Shown here: piece by piece, positions 5,257 through 12,546 of the stretch | Layout: each line of letters opens with the position of its first letter | How positions within the stretch are numbered: the first letter of the stretch is position 1 | Source of the DNA: SICU01 sp038045445 | GTDB taxonomy: Archaea; Nanobdellota; Nanobdellia; Pacearchaeales; GW2011-AR1 | Assembly: GCA_038045445.1 (NCBI GenBank) | Contig: JBBSYC010000018.1 | Location: 1 to 14,861 of the forward strand | DNA: 14,861 nt | Reading direction: 5' to 3' | Translations under genes and position numbers: made by a program | The notes under the pieces: model-generated | Database searches by the model: none | Seen by the model: the letters and a program-made list of their open reading frames with translations, nothing else | What the model was told of the DNA's origin: nothing

Positions 5257-6428
5257 ATAAAAAATTATTTTTATTATATATTTTATTTATAATGGGTTTC
5301 ATATTTCAGATTACATCTGCACAAGAAGTAGTAGGGGTAAGTCCAGCATATTATCAATTTGAAAATGTTTTGCGTGGGGGCTATGCAGAACGCATATTCA
5401 GAATAAGCACAAATAGCGAAATCCCCTTAGAAGTTTCGATAGAGATGATAGGAGAAGTAGGTAGTTGGATTAAAATTCCATTTAACTCTTCAATCATATC
5501 TAAGGGGAGTTCATGGTCCCTTTTAGCTTCAGTAGAACCCCCAAATTACATTCCCAATGGAAATTACACCGGTTTTATAAGAATTAGCTCAAGGTCAACA
5601 GGTTCTTCATCAAGGGAAGGTCATGCTACGGGAGCAGTAATTTCAGTCTTGGATGTGGCAGTTACAGTGAGTATCACAGATATAGAAAATCTTCGATGCA
5701 TTTCAAAAAATATAGAGGGATTTTCAACTGAAAAAGGAGAGGATTTAATATTTTCTGCAGACGTTTCCAATTTAGGGAATGTAAGAATTAAACCTCGAGT
5801 TAAGATAGACTTATGGGATCAGGAACAAATTAGTTTAATAGACACAAAAGAATTTGTCGGAAGCGAAGTTTTACCAACAAGAGAAGTAAAACAAATATTT
5901 AAGATACCCACAAAAAATATGGAAATTGGTCAATATTGGGCAGACATACAAATAATAGAATGTTCAGATTCATCTCTTCTAACCATAGATGTTTACACCC
6001 CTGGAACTTTAAGAGCACAAGGTTTGCTTAAAGACATAATAGCTCCCCCAATAGTGTTGGTAGAGGATACTACAACTATAGAAGCTATATTTGAGAATAT
6101 AGGGGAAAAAATGGTAGAAGCCCGTTTCAAAGGTCATATTTTATTCAATGATAAAATAATTCAATTATTAGAAAGTGAGCCGTTAGAAGTTCCAATAAGT
6201 TCAAGTGCAAATTTTACATTTTTTTTCACTCCTGAAAGAGAGGGTAGATATGTAGTAGTTGGAAGGGTGTTATATGATAGTAAAAGAACTTTTGAATCGA
6301 GTAAAGTAATCGACGTAGTAACTAACGGGATTTCCTTATTAAAATATTTAGGATATGGAATCGCAATGATTATAATAATTTATCTTTATTTAAAAATTCG
6401 TCATGAAAGGAGGAAATTATTTGGATGA
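5253..6428 (+). CDS. membrane-anchored extracellular Ig-like protein
   Basis: A 391-residue type I membrane protein. Residues 1-23 are a signal peptide (cleavage after TSA). Residues 24-135 form a beta-sandwich beginning VVGVSPAYYQFENVLRGG, resembling extracellular domains that start with a statement about proteins being bracketed by Ig-like folds. Two further Ig-like or NEW3/CARDB-like modules follow (about 140-248 and 255-355, with VSNLGNVRIKPRV and FENIGEKMVEARFKG as typical strand pairs). A membrane helix at 363-382 and a short basic tail RHERRKLFG lie inside. It is likely a structural part of the surface assembly. Both neighbours overlap it by ATGA, so it is made in step with them. No enzymatic motif is visible. 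Confidence 0.75.
   Translation: MNKKLFLLYILFIMGFIFQITSAQEVVGVSPAYYQFENVLRGGYAERIFRISTNSEIPLEVSIEMIGEVGSWIKIPFNSSIISKGSSWSLLASVEPPNYIPNGNYTGFIRISSRSTGSSSREGHATGAVISVLDVAVTVSITDIENLRCISKNIEGFSTEKGEDLIFSADVSNLGNVRIKPRVKIDLWDQEQISLIDTKEFVGSEVLPTREVKQIFKIPTKNMEIGQYWADIQIIECSDSSLLTIDVYTPGTLRAQGLLKDIIAPPIVLVEDTTTIEAIFENIGEKMVEARFKGHILFNDKIIQLLESEPLEVPISSSANFTFFFTPEREGRYVVVGRVLYDSKRTFESSKVIDVVTNGISLLKYLGYGIAMIIIIYLYLKIRHERRKLFG
6406..6413 (+). promoter_or_regulatory. Shine-Dalgarno site AAAGGAGG
   Basis: A strong ribosome binding site 11 bases before the ATG at 6425, within the last codons of the preceding gene. It supports the 6425 start. Confidence 0.75.
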
Positions 6429-8500
6429 TTAGATTAAGTATTCTCTCTTTGTCTATATTAATTCTACTTAGCGCAAGCACACTTGCAATGGGCACTGCTT
6501 CATTTGAATATAACACAAGTTCCGGAAACTCTCAAATTTCTTATTTGGCTACACCTATAGATTCACCAAATGCGATATTACAGGTAATAACAGAGCGACC
6601 AGTAGTTTGTAGATACAGCATAATACAAAATACGCCTTATGATTTAATGGAAGGGTCATTTGATCTAAACTTGGGAACACTTCATAAGAAAACTTTGTTA
6701 AATCTATTAGATGGAATCTATACTTTCTATATAGGGTGCAGAAACAATACAGATTTATCTAATACAATTTTATCTGCAAATTTCAATGTGGCAATTCCAG
6801 CAAGTGCGCAAATTACTCTTTCAGATAACCACCCTCTTAGAGCAGGGGTTTTTGAAGTGGTCTTGACAACTTCAAAAATAGTACAAGCAGTGCCATCATT
6901 ATCTTATTCATTTAATGGAGTTAGTTTCAGTCCGCTCCCCTTATTCGGAGCAGGCACCTTATGGCGTGGTTATCTCATAGTTCCGGCATCAGTGGGAACT
7001 GCAGTAGGCTCTTTTTCATTCAGCGCATTAGATCTTGAAGGAAGACAAGGAAATCAAATAACAAGCGGGTCCTTATTTTTAGTAGACACCATAAAACCAG
7101 AAACAATAGTAAATTTTGAAGCAAATGGTCTTCAGAGCAGAATAGAATTAGATTGGCATTACAATAATATATTAAATGGAGTTAAATACTTCAAACTGTA
7201 TCGTTCAGATAATCCATCCGTAGATTATTCTAATTATTATAAAGATGTAGAAATCCCCTCGACAAATTCTTTTATAGATACATCTGTAGACAAGGGAAAG
7301 ACTTATTATTATAGGATGTCCGCAGTAGATGAAGCCGGAAACGAAGGAGATCTGTCAATAGAATCGTTTGCTACAGCCCTAATAGAAAATAATTCTAATT
7401 CTGGAGGACTGCCTGTACCCCTTCACGGATTAGTAGATGCAGTTATAAGGCAAGCAGAAATGGTGAGAGAAGATATAAATTCCATAAAAGATTCATTTTA
7501 TTCAAAAGAGGGATTGGAAAAAGAGCTATTTTCCGACCTTATGCTATCCCGAGATATAGAAAGTGCATTATCCGAATTGAATGCTTTACAGAAAGATATT
7601 TCAAAATATAAATCTGAGTATATTACACAGACGGAACTTAATAAAAAACTAGATTCTGCAAATTTGAAGATTAGTTCAATAAAGAAAAAAGTCCCAGAAA
7701 CAATAATTATCGGAGATTCTAAAGAGTTTAAACAGCAAATAAATTTAGATGATTTGAGGTCACTTGCAATATTTTCTAAAGAGGGAATATCTGAAGATGA
7801 AATAGAATACAGGTCTTCTAAATCTCTGGAAGCAATTAAATCTTCAGGGTTTGAGACTACACTAAAGTCTACAAATCTGGAAATAATTTATTTAGATGGT
7901 TCAAGAGCACATAGGGCCGTAATGAAAGAAAAAATAAGCTCTAATAATTTGGATGGTTCTAATTTTTCAATAGCAGAATCAATAGGTGAAGAAGTAATCT
8001 CTCATTCTTCAGAGATACTTCTTATTCATGGAGATTATAAATTAATTAAAGAAGATACGATTCTTTCATTTTCTTCAGATAAGAAAGAAATAATTTACAT
8101 TCTTCCAAAAAATATTGATTTAAAGACAATCCCTAAAGTAAAAAGTATTCTTTGGTATGAGTCAGCATATATTCCCAAAAAATCCCTAATAAGCGGATAT
8201 GCCACACTATACAATTTTGATGGAACTGATTTTAAAAAGTTTTTCTTGTTTGTTTTGGTAATTCTATTTTTGACAGGTTATTATTTTTATCTACGCTCTA
8301 ATAGGTCTAGCACTAATGATTGTGTAAAATTTAAAGAGATGGTCTCAAAAATAAAAATTCATCTTAAGAACGGAGAAGTGAGTCTGGCTCGTAATAAATA
8401 TAATGAATTATCTTCAATGTATAAATCTCTTCCAAAGAATATTCAAAAAGGAGTTTACGATGAAGTTCAATCAATATTATCAGAAATAAATTCCCGATGA
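6425..8500 (+). CDS. FN3 and coiled-coil membrane protein with helical cytoplasmic tail
   Basis: A 691-residue type I membrane protein. Residues 1-21 are a signal peptide (STLA). Two beta domains span about 25-125 and 128-222. A fibronectin type III domain covers 223-316, recognisable from W244, YFKLYRSDN and the YYYRMSAVDEAGNEG strand. A coiled coil runs about 335-422 and a mixed alpha/beta domain about 425-600. A membrane helix at 604-623 precedes a 68-residue cytoplasmic helical hairpin (KIKIHLKNGEVSLARNKYNE, then YKSLPKNIQKGVYDEV), a tail that looks TPR-like. It could connect the outer scaffold to a cytoplasmic partner such as the coiled-coil protein at 11673 or the ATPase at 12547 (inference). 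Its start and stop both lie in ATGA overlaps. Confidence 0.75.
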   Translation: MIRLSILSLSILILLSASTLAMGTASFEYNTSSGNSQISYLATPIDSPNAILQVITERPVVCRYSIIQNTPYDLMEGSFDLNLGTLHKKTLLNLLDGIYTFYIGCRNNTDLSNTILSANFNVAIPASAQITLSDNHPLRAGVFEVVLTTSKIVQAVPSLSYSFNGVSFSPLPLFGAGTLWRGYLIVPASVGTAVGSFSFSALDLEGRQGNQITSGSLFLVDTIKPETIVNFEANGLQSRIELDWHYNNILNGVKYFKLYRSDNPSVDYSNYYKDVEIPSTNSFIDTSVDKGKTYYYRMSAVDEAGNEGDLSIESFATALIENNSNSGGLPVPLHGLVDAVIRQAEMVREDINSIKDSFYSKEGLEKELFSDLMLSRDIESALSELNALQKDISKYKSEYITQTELNKKLDSANLKISSIKKKVPETIIIGDSKEFKQQINLDDLRSLAIFSKEGISEDEIEYRSSKSLEAIKSSGFETTLKSTNLEIIYLDGSRAHRAVMKEKISSNNLDGSNFSIAESIGEEVISHSSEILLIHGDYKLIKEDTILSFSSDKKEIIYILPKNIDLKTIPKVKSILWYESAYIPKKSLISGYATLYNFDGTDFKKFFLFVLVILFLTGYYFYLRSNRSSTNDCVKFKEMVSKIKIHLKNGEVSLARNKYNELSSMYKSLPKNIQKGVYDEVQSILSEINSR

Positions 8501-8847
8501 CTGAAAATATATTTAAGATAGCAAGAACTTCAGTAATTTTATTAGTTATCTCTATTTTGGTAATTATATCCTTCAACGTATCAGGAACAAACGGCAACCC
8601 CATCGCAGATTTAAAAGAAGGAAAAAATAACTTTATCTTTAATCAAAGTAACATAGATTTTACAGTAACGGATCTAATAGAATTGAATCCTTCAATAAGT
8701 ATGGTTGTTTATTATGATTCTTCATTAAAAAAAGAAATAGCTCGATTGAATATATTTGGAGGCATAGGTAATAATTTCATAATCCATTCAGGAATAAATT
8801 ATACCTTTTATGCGGAAGAGGATTTCATTTTGAAGGTACCTTCATGA
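8497..8847 (+). CDS. small membrane-anchored exported protein
   Basis: A 116-residue protein with one hydrophobic segment (residues about 9-27, RTSVILLVISILVIISFNV) followed by an extracellular beta-rich part of about 85 residues containing sequons such as NQS and NYT. The segment may be an uncleaved anchor or a signal peptide ending near VSG. No Shine-Dalgarno site is visible; translation probably depends on coupling through the ATGA overlap with the gene before it, and it passes on to the next gene the same way. I recognise no family. It is probably a minor component of the assembly. Confidence 0.65.
   Translation: MTENIFKIARTSVILLVISILVIISFNVSGTNGNPIADLKEGKNNFIFNQSNIDFTVTDLIELNPSISMVVYYDSSLKKEIARLNIFGGIGNNFIIHSGINYTFYAEEDFILKVPS
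8832..8843. repeat. 12-bp perfect palindrome abutting the 8844 start
   Basis: GAAGGTACCTTC ends one base before the ATG at 8844 and includes the only Shine-Dalgarno-like AAGGT. It may be chance, a protein-binding dyad, or a way to tune initiation of the last operon gene. Confidence 0.5.
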
Positions 8848-10763
8848 AAATTAAAAAAATTTTGCAACGGCAGGGCATTCATTCATTAAAAATATTAGTT
8901 TACCTATTTTTTGCAATATTTCTTCATTCAATAGTCTCCGCAACTCCTTTCATAATAGGAATAGTTAATGATTCTCTTGATGGCACGCAAGCCGACGGAC
9001 ACACAATGATACTATGGAATCCATCAATAGGATTATCTGACAATGTAACTGATGTAATAGGTCTATCTGGAAATTCAGGAGCAAGTAATATATTTATGAT
9101 AGACTGCGATTTGTTATCAAATGGTTGTTCAGTGGGAATAAATGTATCTCTAAAAGTAATCAATAATGGGGACGATTATATTACTCCTTTAATAAATTAT
9201 ACCATTACAGGAGAGGGTGTTCAGATGATCCAAGAGACACAATTAAACTCGCCCCCTAATATAACCTCTCTTCAAAGTCCCCTAGATTATGCGAATTTAT
9301 CTATTCAAACAGTTTCATTTATTTGTAATGCTTCAGATATGGACTCAAATTTAGAAAGTGTAACCCTTTACGGGGACTGGGGAGTTTCAGGATGGCATGC
9401 AAATAAGACTAATTCGGCTACTGGAAACTTTTCAACAAACCAATTTAATTCAACTTTATCTGAAGGCCTATATACTTGGAGTTGCCTTGCAACAGATACT
9501 TTACAGATATCAAAAATACATGAACCTCAAACAATAGTTATAGACTTAAATTCTCCAATAATCTCTTCCTTTAGTCATAATTTCTCTCAAGAGATATGCG
9601 GGACATCTTCTACTGTAAGAGTAAGTTGCACAACTTATGATGTTTTGTCGAATGTGTCATCCGTGGTAATTTTGGCAGGGCAACCAAATGGGACTACTTT
9701 AAATTATTCTGGAACAAAAATACCTGGAGAGATATATTATGCAGACATACCTTTGACCGAGATTGGCAATTGGACATTCATATGTAACTCAACAGACTTT
9801 GCAGGTAATACAGCTATTAATAACAATTTATCTTTAGTAGCCCATTCAGTTGAAGCAGATTTAAAAATTAGTTCTCAAGATATTTCAATCAATCCTTCAA
9901 ACCCCGTGGAAGGACAAATCGTTAAAATAAATTCAACAATTTATAATGAAGGTTGTACAGATGTAGATTCTTTTTTAACAGGTTTTTATGATGGAAATCC
10001 TCATTCAGGAGGTTTACAAATAGGAAATAATCAAACAGCTTCTTTGTTTGCACTATCCTCGGTTTTAGTTAATATTACATGGATTCCGGATATTGGTTCT
10101 CACCAATTATATGTTTTGGCAGATGTAGGAAATATAGCCTTAGAATTAAATGAATCAAATAATCTTGCAAATCTATTTTTTAGCCTTTATTCATGGCATA
10201 CCTTTTATGGAAATATATCTATAGAAAGGATTCTTGCAAGCTCAAATCTGTTCAACATGTCTCTATGGTTAAATAATTCTCTTTTTTCGGGAAACATCTA
10301 TGTTGCAGATGTGGAAAGTGAAGTCTCTTGGGCAAGTTTAAAACCATTTGGAAAAAATATCAGTGAATCAAACACAACAAATGATTTTGTAGATATAGAT
10401 ACAATATTTTCGATGAACTCTTTCAATGATTCAATCTCAAATATTTTTACTTTAGATGGTTCTATCGCGAGAAATATTTCTCAATTTACCATTCAAGGAA
10501 CCTCAGTGGAAAGCGTACCTATAATTCCTTCAACAAATACGACATCTTTTATAACTGGGATATTATGGGATAGTTCAGATGATTTATTAGACGGCGAATT
10601 TAGCCAGGATGACGAAGAAGATATTATTTTTGTATCTAAAGTTAATCACTCAACAGAAGGAGCTTATGGAGTTTACGATTATGAAATTCGTGTGCCTGCA
10701 AGATTAAGAGAGTATAAAGGTCCAAATTTAGAAGAAGTTTATTTTTACTTTGACCTTACTTAG
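8844..10763 (+). CDS. large secreted multi-Ig/CARDB surface protein
   Basis: A 639-residue exported protein and the last gene of the operon. The signal segment is long (residues 1-33, hydrophobic about 15-31, ending IVSA). Residues 34-136 are the domain shared with the 3807 gene; codons 26-111 are identical in DNA. Two Ig-like modules follow (about 138-234 with C161 and C214, and 236-335 with C262 and C314). A CARDB adhesion-type domain spans about 338-448 (ADLKISSQDISI, then NEGCTD, then ELNESNNLANL). The C-terminal 185-residue domain (from WHTFYGNIS to the end, including FITGILWDSSDD and YDYEIRVPARLREY) resembles modules I associate with DPANN surface proteins. There is no membrane anchor. 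It may be the outermost ligand-binding part of the complex (inference). Its stop overlaps the convergent gene's stop by 8 bases. Confidence 0.8.
   Translation: MKIKKILQRQGIHSLKILVYLFFAIFLHSIVSATPFIIGIVNDSLDGTQADGHTMILWNPSIGLSDNVTDVIGLSGNSGASNIFMIDCDLLSNGCSVGINVSLKVINNGDDYITPLINYTITGEGVQMIQETQLNSPPNITSLQSPLDYANLSIQTVSFICNASDMDSNLESVTLYGDWGVSGWHANKTNSATGNFSTNQFNSTLSEGLYTWSCLATDTLQISKIHEPQTIVIDLNSPIISSFSHNFSQEICGTSSTVRVSCTTYDVLSNVSSVVILAGQPNGTTLNYSGTKIPGEIYYADIPLTEIGNWTFICNSTDFAGNTAINNNLSLVAHSVEADLKISSQDISINPSNPVEGQIVKINSTIYNEGCTDVDSFLTGFYDGNPHSGGLQIGNNQTASLFALSSVLVNITWIPDIGSHQLYVLADVGNIALELNESNNLANLFFSLYSWHTFYGNISIERILASSNLFNMSLWLNNSLFSGNIYVADVESEVSWASLKPFGKNISESNTTNDFVDIDTIFSMNSFNDSISNIFTLDGSIARNISQFTIQGTSVESVPIIPSTNTTSFITGILWDSSDDLLDGEFSQDDEEDIIFVSKVNHSTEGAYGVYDYEIRVPARLREYKGPNLEEVYFYFDLT
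8917..9179 (+). repeat. 263-bp perfect direct repeat, copy 2
   Basis: Identical to 3847-4109. Beyond position 9179 the encoded proteins remain alignable for about 31 residues at 17 of 31 identities (hand count), then diverge entirely. The perfect block is thus a sharply bounded segment within older paralogy. Confidence 0.95.
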
Positions 10764-11322
10764 ACCCCATTTTTTCTTGTGTCTTGCCTAATTTTCGCCT
10801 AATTTTCACCAATAAAAAGCGTAGTGGTTTAATTATAATCATTAAGGGATATATTGCTACAAAATAAAACTTTTTGAATGAGCTAAACAGTCTCTTCAAG
10901 GTAACTCTCAAGCTAATTTTGAATACATAAAATTCTCTTTTCCAAATAAGCTTTATGCGTTTAGAGTAATAGGCAGGACCAGAATAATAAAACCGATTAA
11001 TAAAATTGATAAGATTGAGTTTAAATTTGAAAATAGATACTTTACCCCTTATCTTGATCTTATCAAAATCCGAGAGCCCTCTTACGGCAGGGTCAGCCTT
11101 GTAAATTTTTTTTGAATTTTCTTTTTCATATTTTTTTTTAGGTTTTTTTTGAACCTTTCTAAAAAATTCTTTCATTCTAGAGTTATACTTCTCTCGAGCA
11201 TCTCTTATATTCGCTTTATAATCTCTTTCACTTTCTCTAGAGTTCTGTTTAGAATCGAGGAATTTATTTTCAACAGATTTGATATTTTTTTTGTATTCCT
11301 CTTCAATATCTTCAAAATCCAT
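10756..11322 (-). CDS. basic, charged helical protein with hydrophobic C-terminal segment
   Basis: A 188-residue protein that I do not recognise. Residues 1-75 are almost all charged and polar (DFEDIEEEYKKNIKSVENK, later KKPKKKYEKENSKK) and likely helical or coiled coil. Residues 95-150 are basic with aromatic residues (FYYSGPAYYSKRIKLIWKRE). A hydrophobic stretch at about 152-172 (FYFVAIYPLMIIIKPLRFLL) could be a membrane segment or a membrane-bound amphipathic helix, followed by a basic tail. It follows the cysteine-rich gene with a single base between stop and start, so the two are coupled. Its end overlaps the convergent surface operon's end by 8 bases. Confidence 0.65.
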   Translation of the reverse strand: MDFEDIEEEYKKNIKSVENKFLDSKQNSRESERDYKANIRDAREKYNSRMKEFFRKVQKKPKKKYEKENSKKIYKADPAVRGLSDFDKIKIRGKVSIFKFKLNLINFINRFYYSGPAYYSKRIKLIWKREFYVFKISLRVTLKRLFSSFKKFYFVAIYPLMIIIKPLRFLLVKIRRKLGKTQEKMGSK

Positions 11323-11323
11323 A

Positions 11324-11638
11324 TTAATATCTACAATAACACTGACATTTGTTACACTGTCCAGAAATTTCAGAGAATTTTATTCCCTTTAAACTTCCTT
11401 CAGAAGACTCACATTCTGCGACACAGGCATTTTTACACGAACCCTCATCCGATATTGTATGAATTACCCTTCCAGTCACAGGACCACATATATCTTCAAT
11501 TTCAATTTCATGAATCTCTCTTAATAGAAGCGATGATGGGTTTCCTAAAAATCCATTTTCAATAAGAAGCTGTCCAAAAAGCAAAAACAATACAATCAAA
11601 ATAATTACCATAATTATCTTTCTCCATCTAAAATTCAT
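11324..11638 (-). CDS. membrane-anchored eight-cysteine mini-protein
   Basis: A 104-residue protein: basic start MNFRWRKI, one membrane helix (residues about 8-25) and an extracellular part with eight cysteines at 51, 68, 72, 76, 95, 98, 100 and 102. The spacing C-x3-C-x3-C and C-x2-C-x-C-x-C suggests a disulfide-knotted module, or possibly metal binding. The longer frame opening at 11743 would overlap the upstream gene by 71 bases. I use the ATG at 11638 because a TATA box lies about 27 bases upstream. Its place among surface genes suggests an exported accessory or protective module; the family is unknown to me. Confidence 0.7.
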   Translation of the reverse strand: MNFRWRKIIMVIILIVLFLLFGQLLIENGFLGNPSSLLLREIHEIEIEDICGPVTGRVIHTISDEGSCKNACVAECESSEGSLKGIKFSEISGQCNKCQCYCRY

Positions 11639-11660
11639 CAAACAATACGATATCAGAGAT

Positions 11661-11669
11661 ATATAAATT
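11661..11669 (-). promoter_or_regulatory. TATA box for the cysteine-rich gene
   Basis: AATTTATAT on the minus strand centres about 27 bases before the ATG at 11638, in the 34-base gap after the coiled-coil gene. It predicts a leaderless transcript carrying the cysteine-rich and basic protein genes. Confidence 0.6.
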
Positions 11670-11672
11670 TTC

Positions 11673-12386
11673 TTAGTCTGTCGAGGACTGTTTTTGATCC
11701 TCCGAAGAGGCATTTTCAGAAGCACGACTAAGAGACTTTTCATAAATATTCATCAGTTCCGAAAGCATTTGCTTAAGCTCTTTCTCTTGATTTCTTATTT
11801 TCTCCTCTTTGGATATAAGGTCAAAATAAGATTCCTGCCAATCTTTTTCAAGAGAAGTGAGTTCTTGACTTTTTACAAGAAGTTTTTGTTTAAGGTCTTT
11901 TCCAGCATTCTTAAGAAAAACTTGAGGTCTTTGTCCTTCCCAATATCCCTTCATTTGATGAACTATGTCTCCAGATAGAATTTTATTTTTATAGTCTACA
12001 CTAAGCTTGCTACTATCAATTTCACTAGTCAAATCATTTATCAAATCTTTAAAGAATCCCTTTTCATCACCAACTTCTTGGTCAAGAATTACTGCACTTT
12101 TTGTCTTAGAAACAGTGATACTATCCTGCAAATCCATAGAATCAACAGGTAGTTGTTTATACCTTAAATGAGAACTGCTCTCTTGCACAATTTTTGGCTT
12201 AACAAGAGGTTTAACAATTTTTTCACCAGGAAAATCAGATTGTCTTTCAAACAAAGGGTTATATCCCAACCCCGAATTTTGTTCAGAATGAATCTCTTTT
12301 GAAAACTGTCCTATTTTAGAAGAAAAACCTAAAGGAGGCAATTCTGCAGGCACATCCCGCTTTCTGAAAACATTAAACAATCCCAT
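11673..12386 (-). CDS. cytoplasmic coiled-coil protein
   Basis: A 237-residue soluble protein with no signal peptide or membrane segment. It begins MGLFNVFRKRD, a basic amphipathic start that could bind the membrane. Residues 11-105 are low in structure and proline/serine-rich, 107-150 are helical (FFKDLINDLTSEI, then VHQMKGYWEGQ), and 163-220 form a long coiled coil (from KDLKQKLLVKSQELTSLEK to ELMNIYEKSL). The last 17 residues are polar and disordered. It may be an adaptor at the inner membrane face for the divergent ATPase or for the cytoplasmic tails of the operon proteins (inference from position). I recognise no family. Confidence 0.7.
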   Translation of the reverse strand: MGLFNVFRKRDVPAELPPLGFSSKIGQFSKEIHSEQNSGLGYNPLFERQSDFPGEKIVKPLVKPKIVQESSSHLRYKQLPVDSMDLQDSITVSKTKSAVILDQEVGDEKGFFKDLINDLTSEIDSSKLSVDYKNKILSGDIVHQMKGYWEGQRPQVFLKNAGKDLKQKLLVKSQELTSLEKDWQESYFDLISKEEKIRNQEKELKQMLSELMNIYEKSLSRASENASSEDQKQSSTD

Positions 12387-12546
12387 CTTTCAAAAAGCAT
12401 ATGATTAATTATATATAAATCTTTTGTATACTTTTAATAAAGAAACCAATTTTATCGTTATAAAAGTCTATTTAATTGATTTGTGTTATGTTTATAATCT
12501 CTTTTGTTTTCAACATCTTTATTAAGTTAAAGTAATGCTCTTATAA
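12387..12546. promoter_or_regulatory. divergent promoter region
   Basis: A 160-base gap between the coiled-coil gene (minus) and the ATPase gene (plus). On the minus strand a TTTATATAT box at 12411-12419 lies about 29 bases from the 12386 start. On the plus strand CTTTATTA at 12517-12524 lies about 26 bases before the 12547 ATG. Both predict near-leaderless messages. I see no shared repeat between them. Confidence 0.5.

Noticed and set aside
3854..9163. Two identical antisense 79-residue frames (3854-4093 and 8924-9163, minus)
   Set aside because: They lie inside the perfect 263-bp repeat, opposite clearly coding signal-peptide genes. Their identity only mirrors the DNA repeat, and neither has a promoter or start signal.
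3847..9179. Diversity-generating retroelement template/variable repeat pair
   Set aside because: The repeats are identical with no adenine-directed mismatches, lie at the N-terminal rather than the C-terminal ends, and no reverse transcriptase gene is in the window.
11149..11565. Plus-strand 138-residue frame, and similar frames at 251-661, 8364-8603 and 11694-11978
   Set aside because: Each is phenylalanine/leucine/isoleucine-rich antisense reading of a lysine-rich or membrane-protein gene on the other strand, a usual shadow in AT-rich DNA.
11639..11743. Longer form of the cysteine-rich protein starting at 11743
   Set aside because: It would overlap the coiled-coil gene by 71 bases in another frame and put about 35 residues before the membrane helix. 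A TATA box supports the ATG at 11638.
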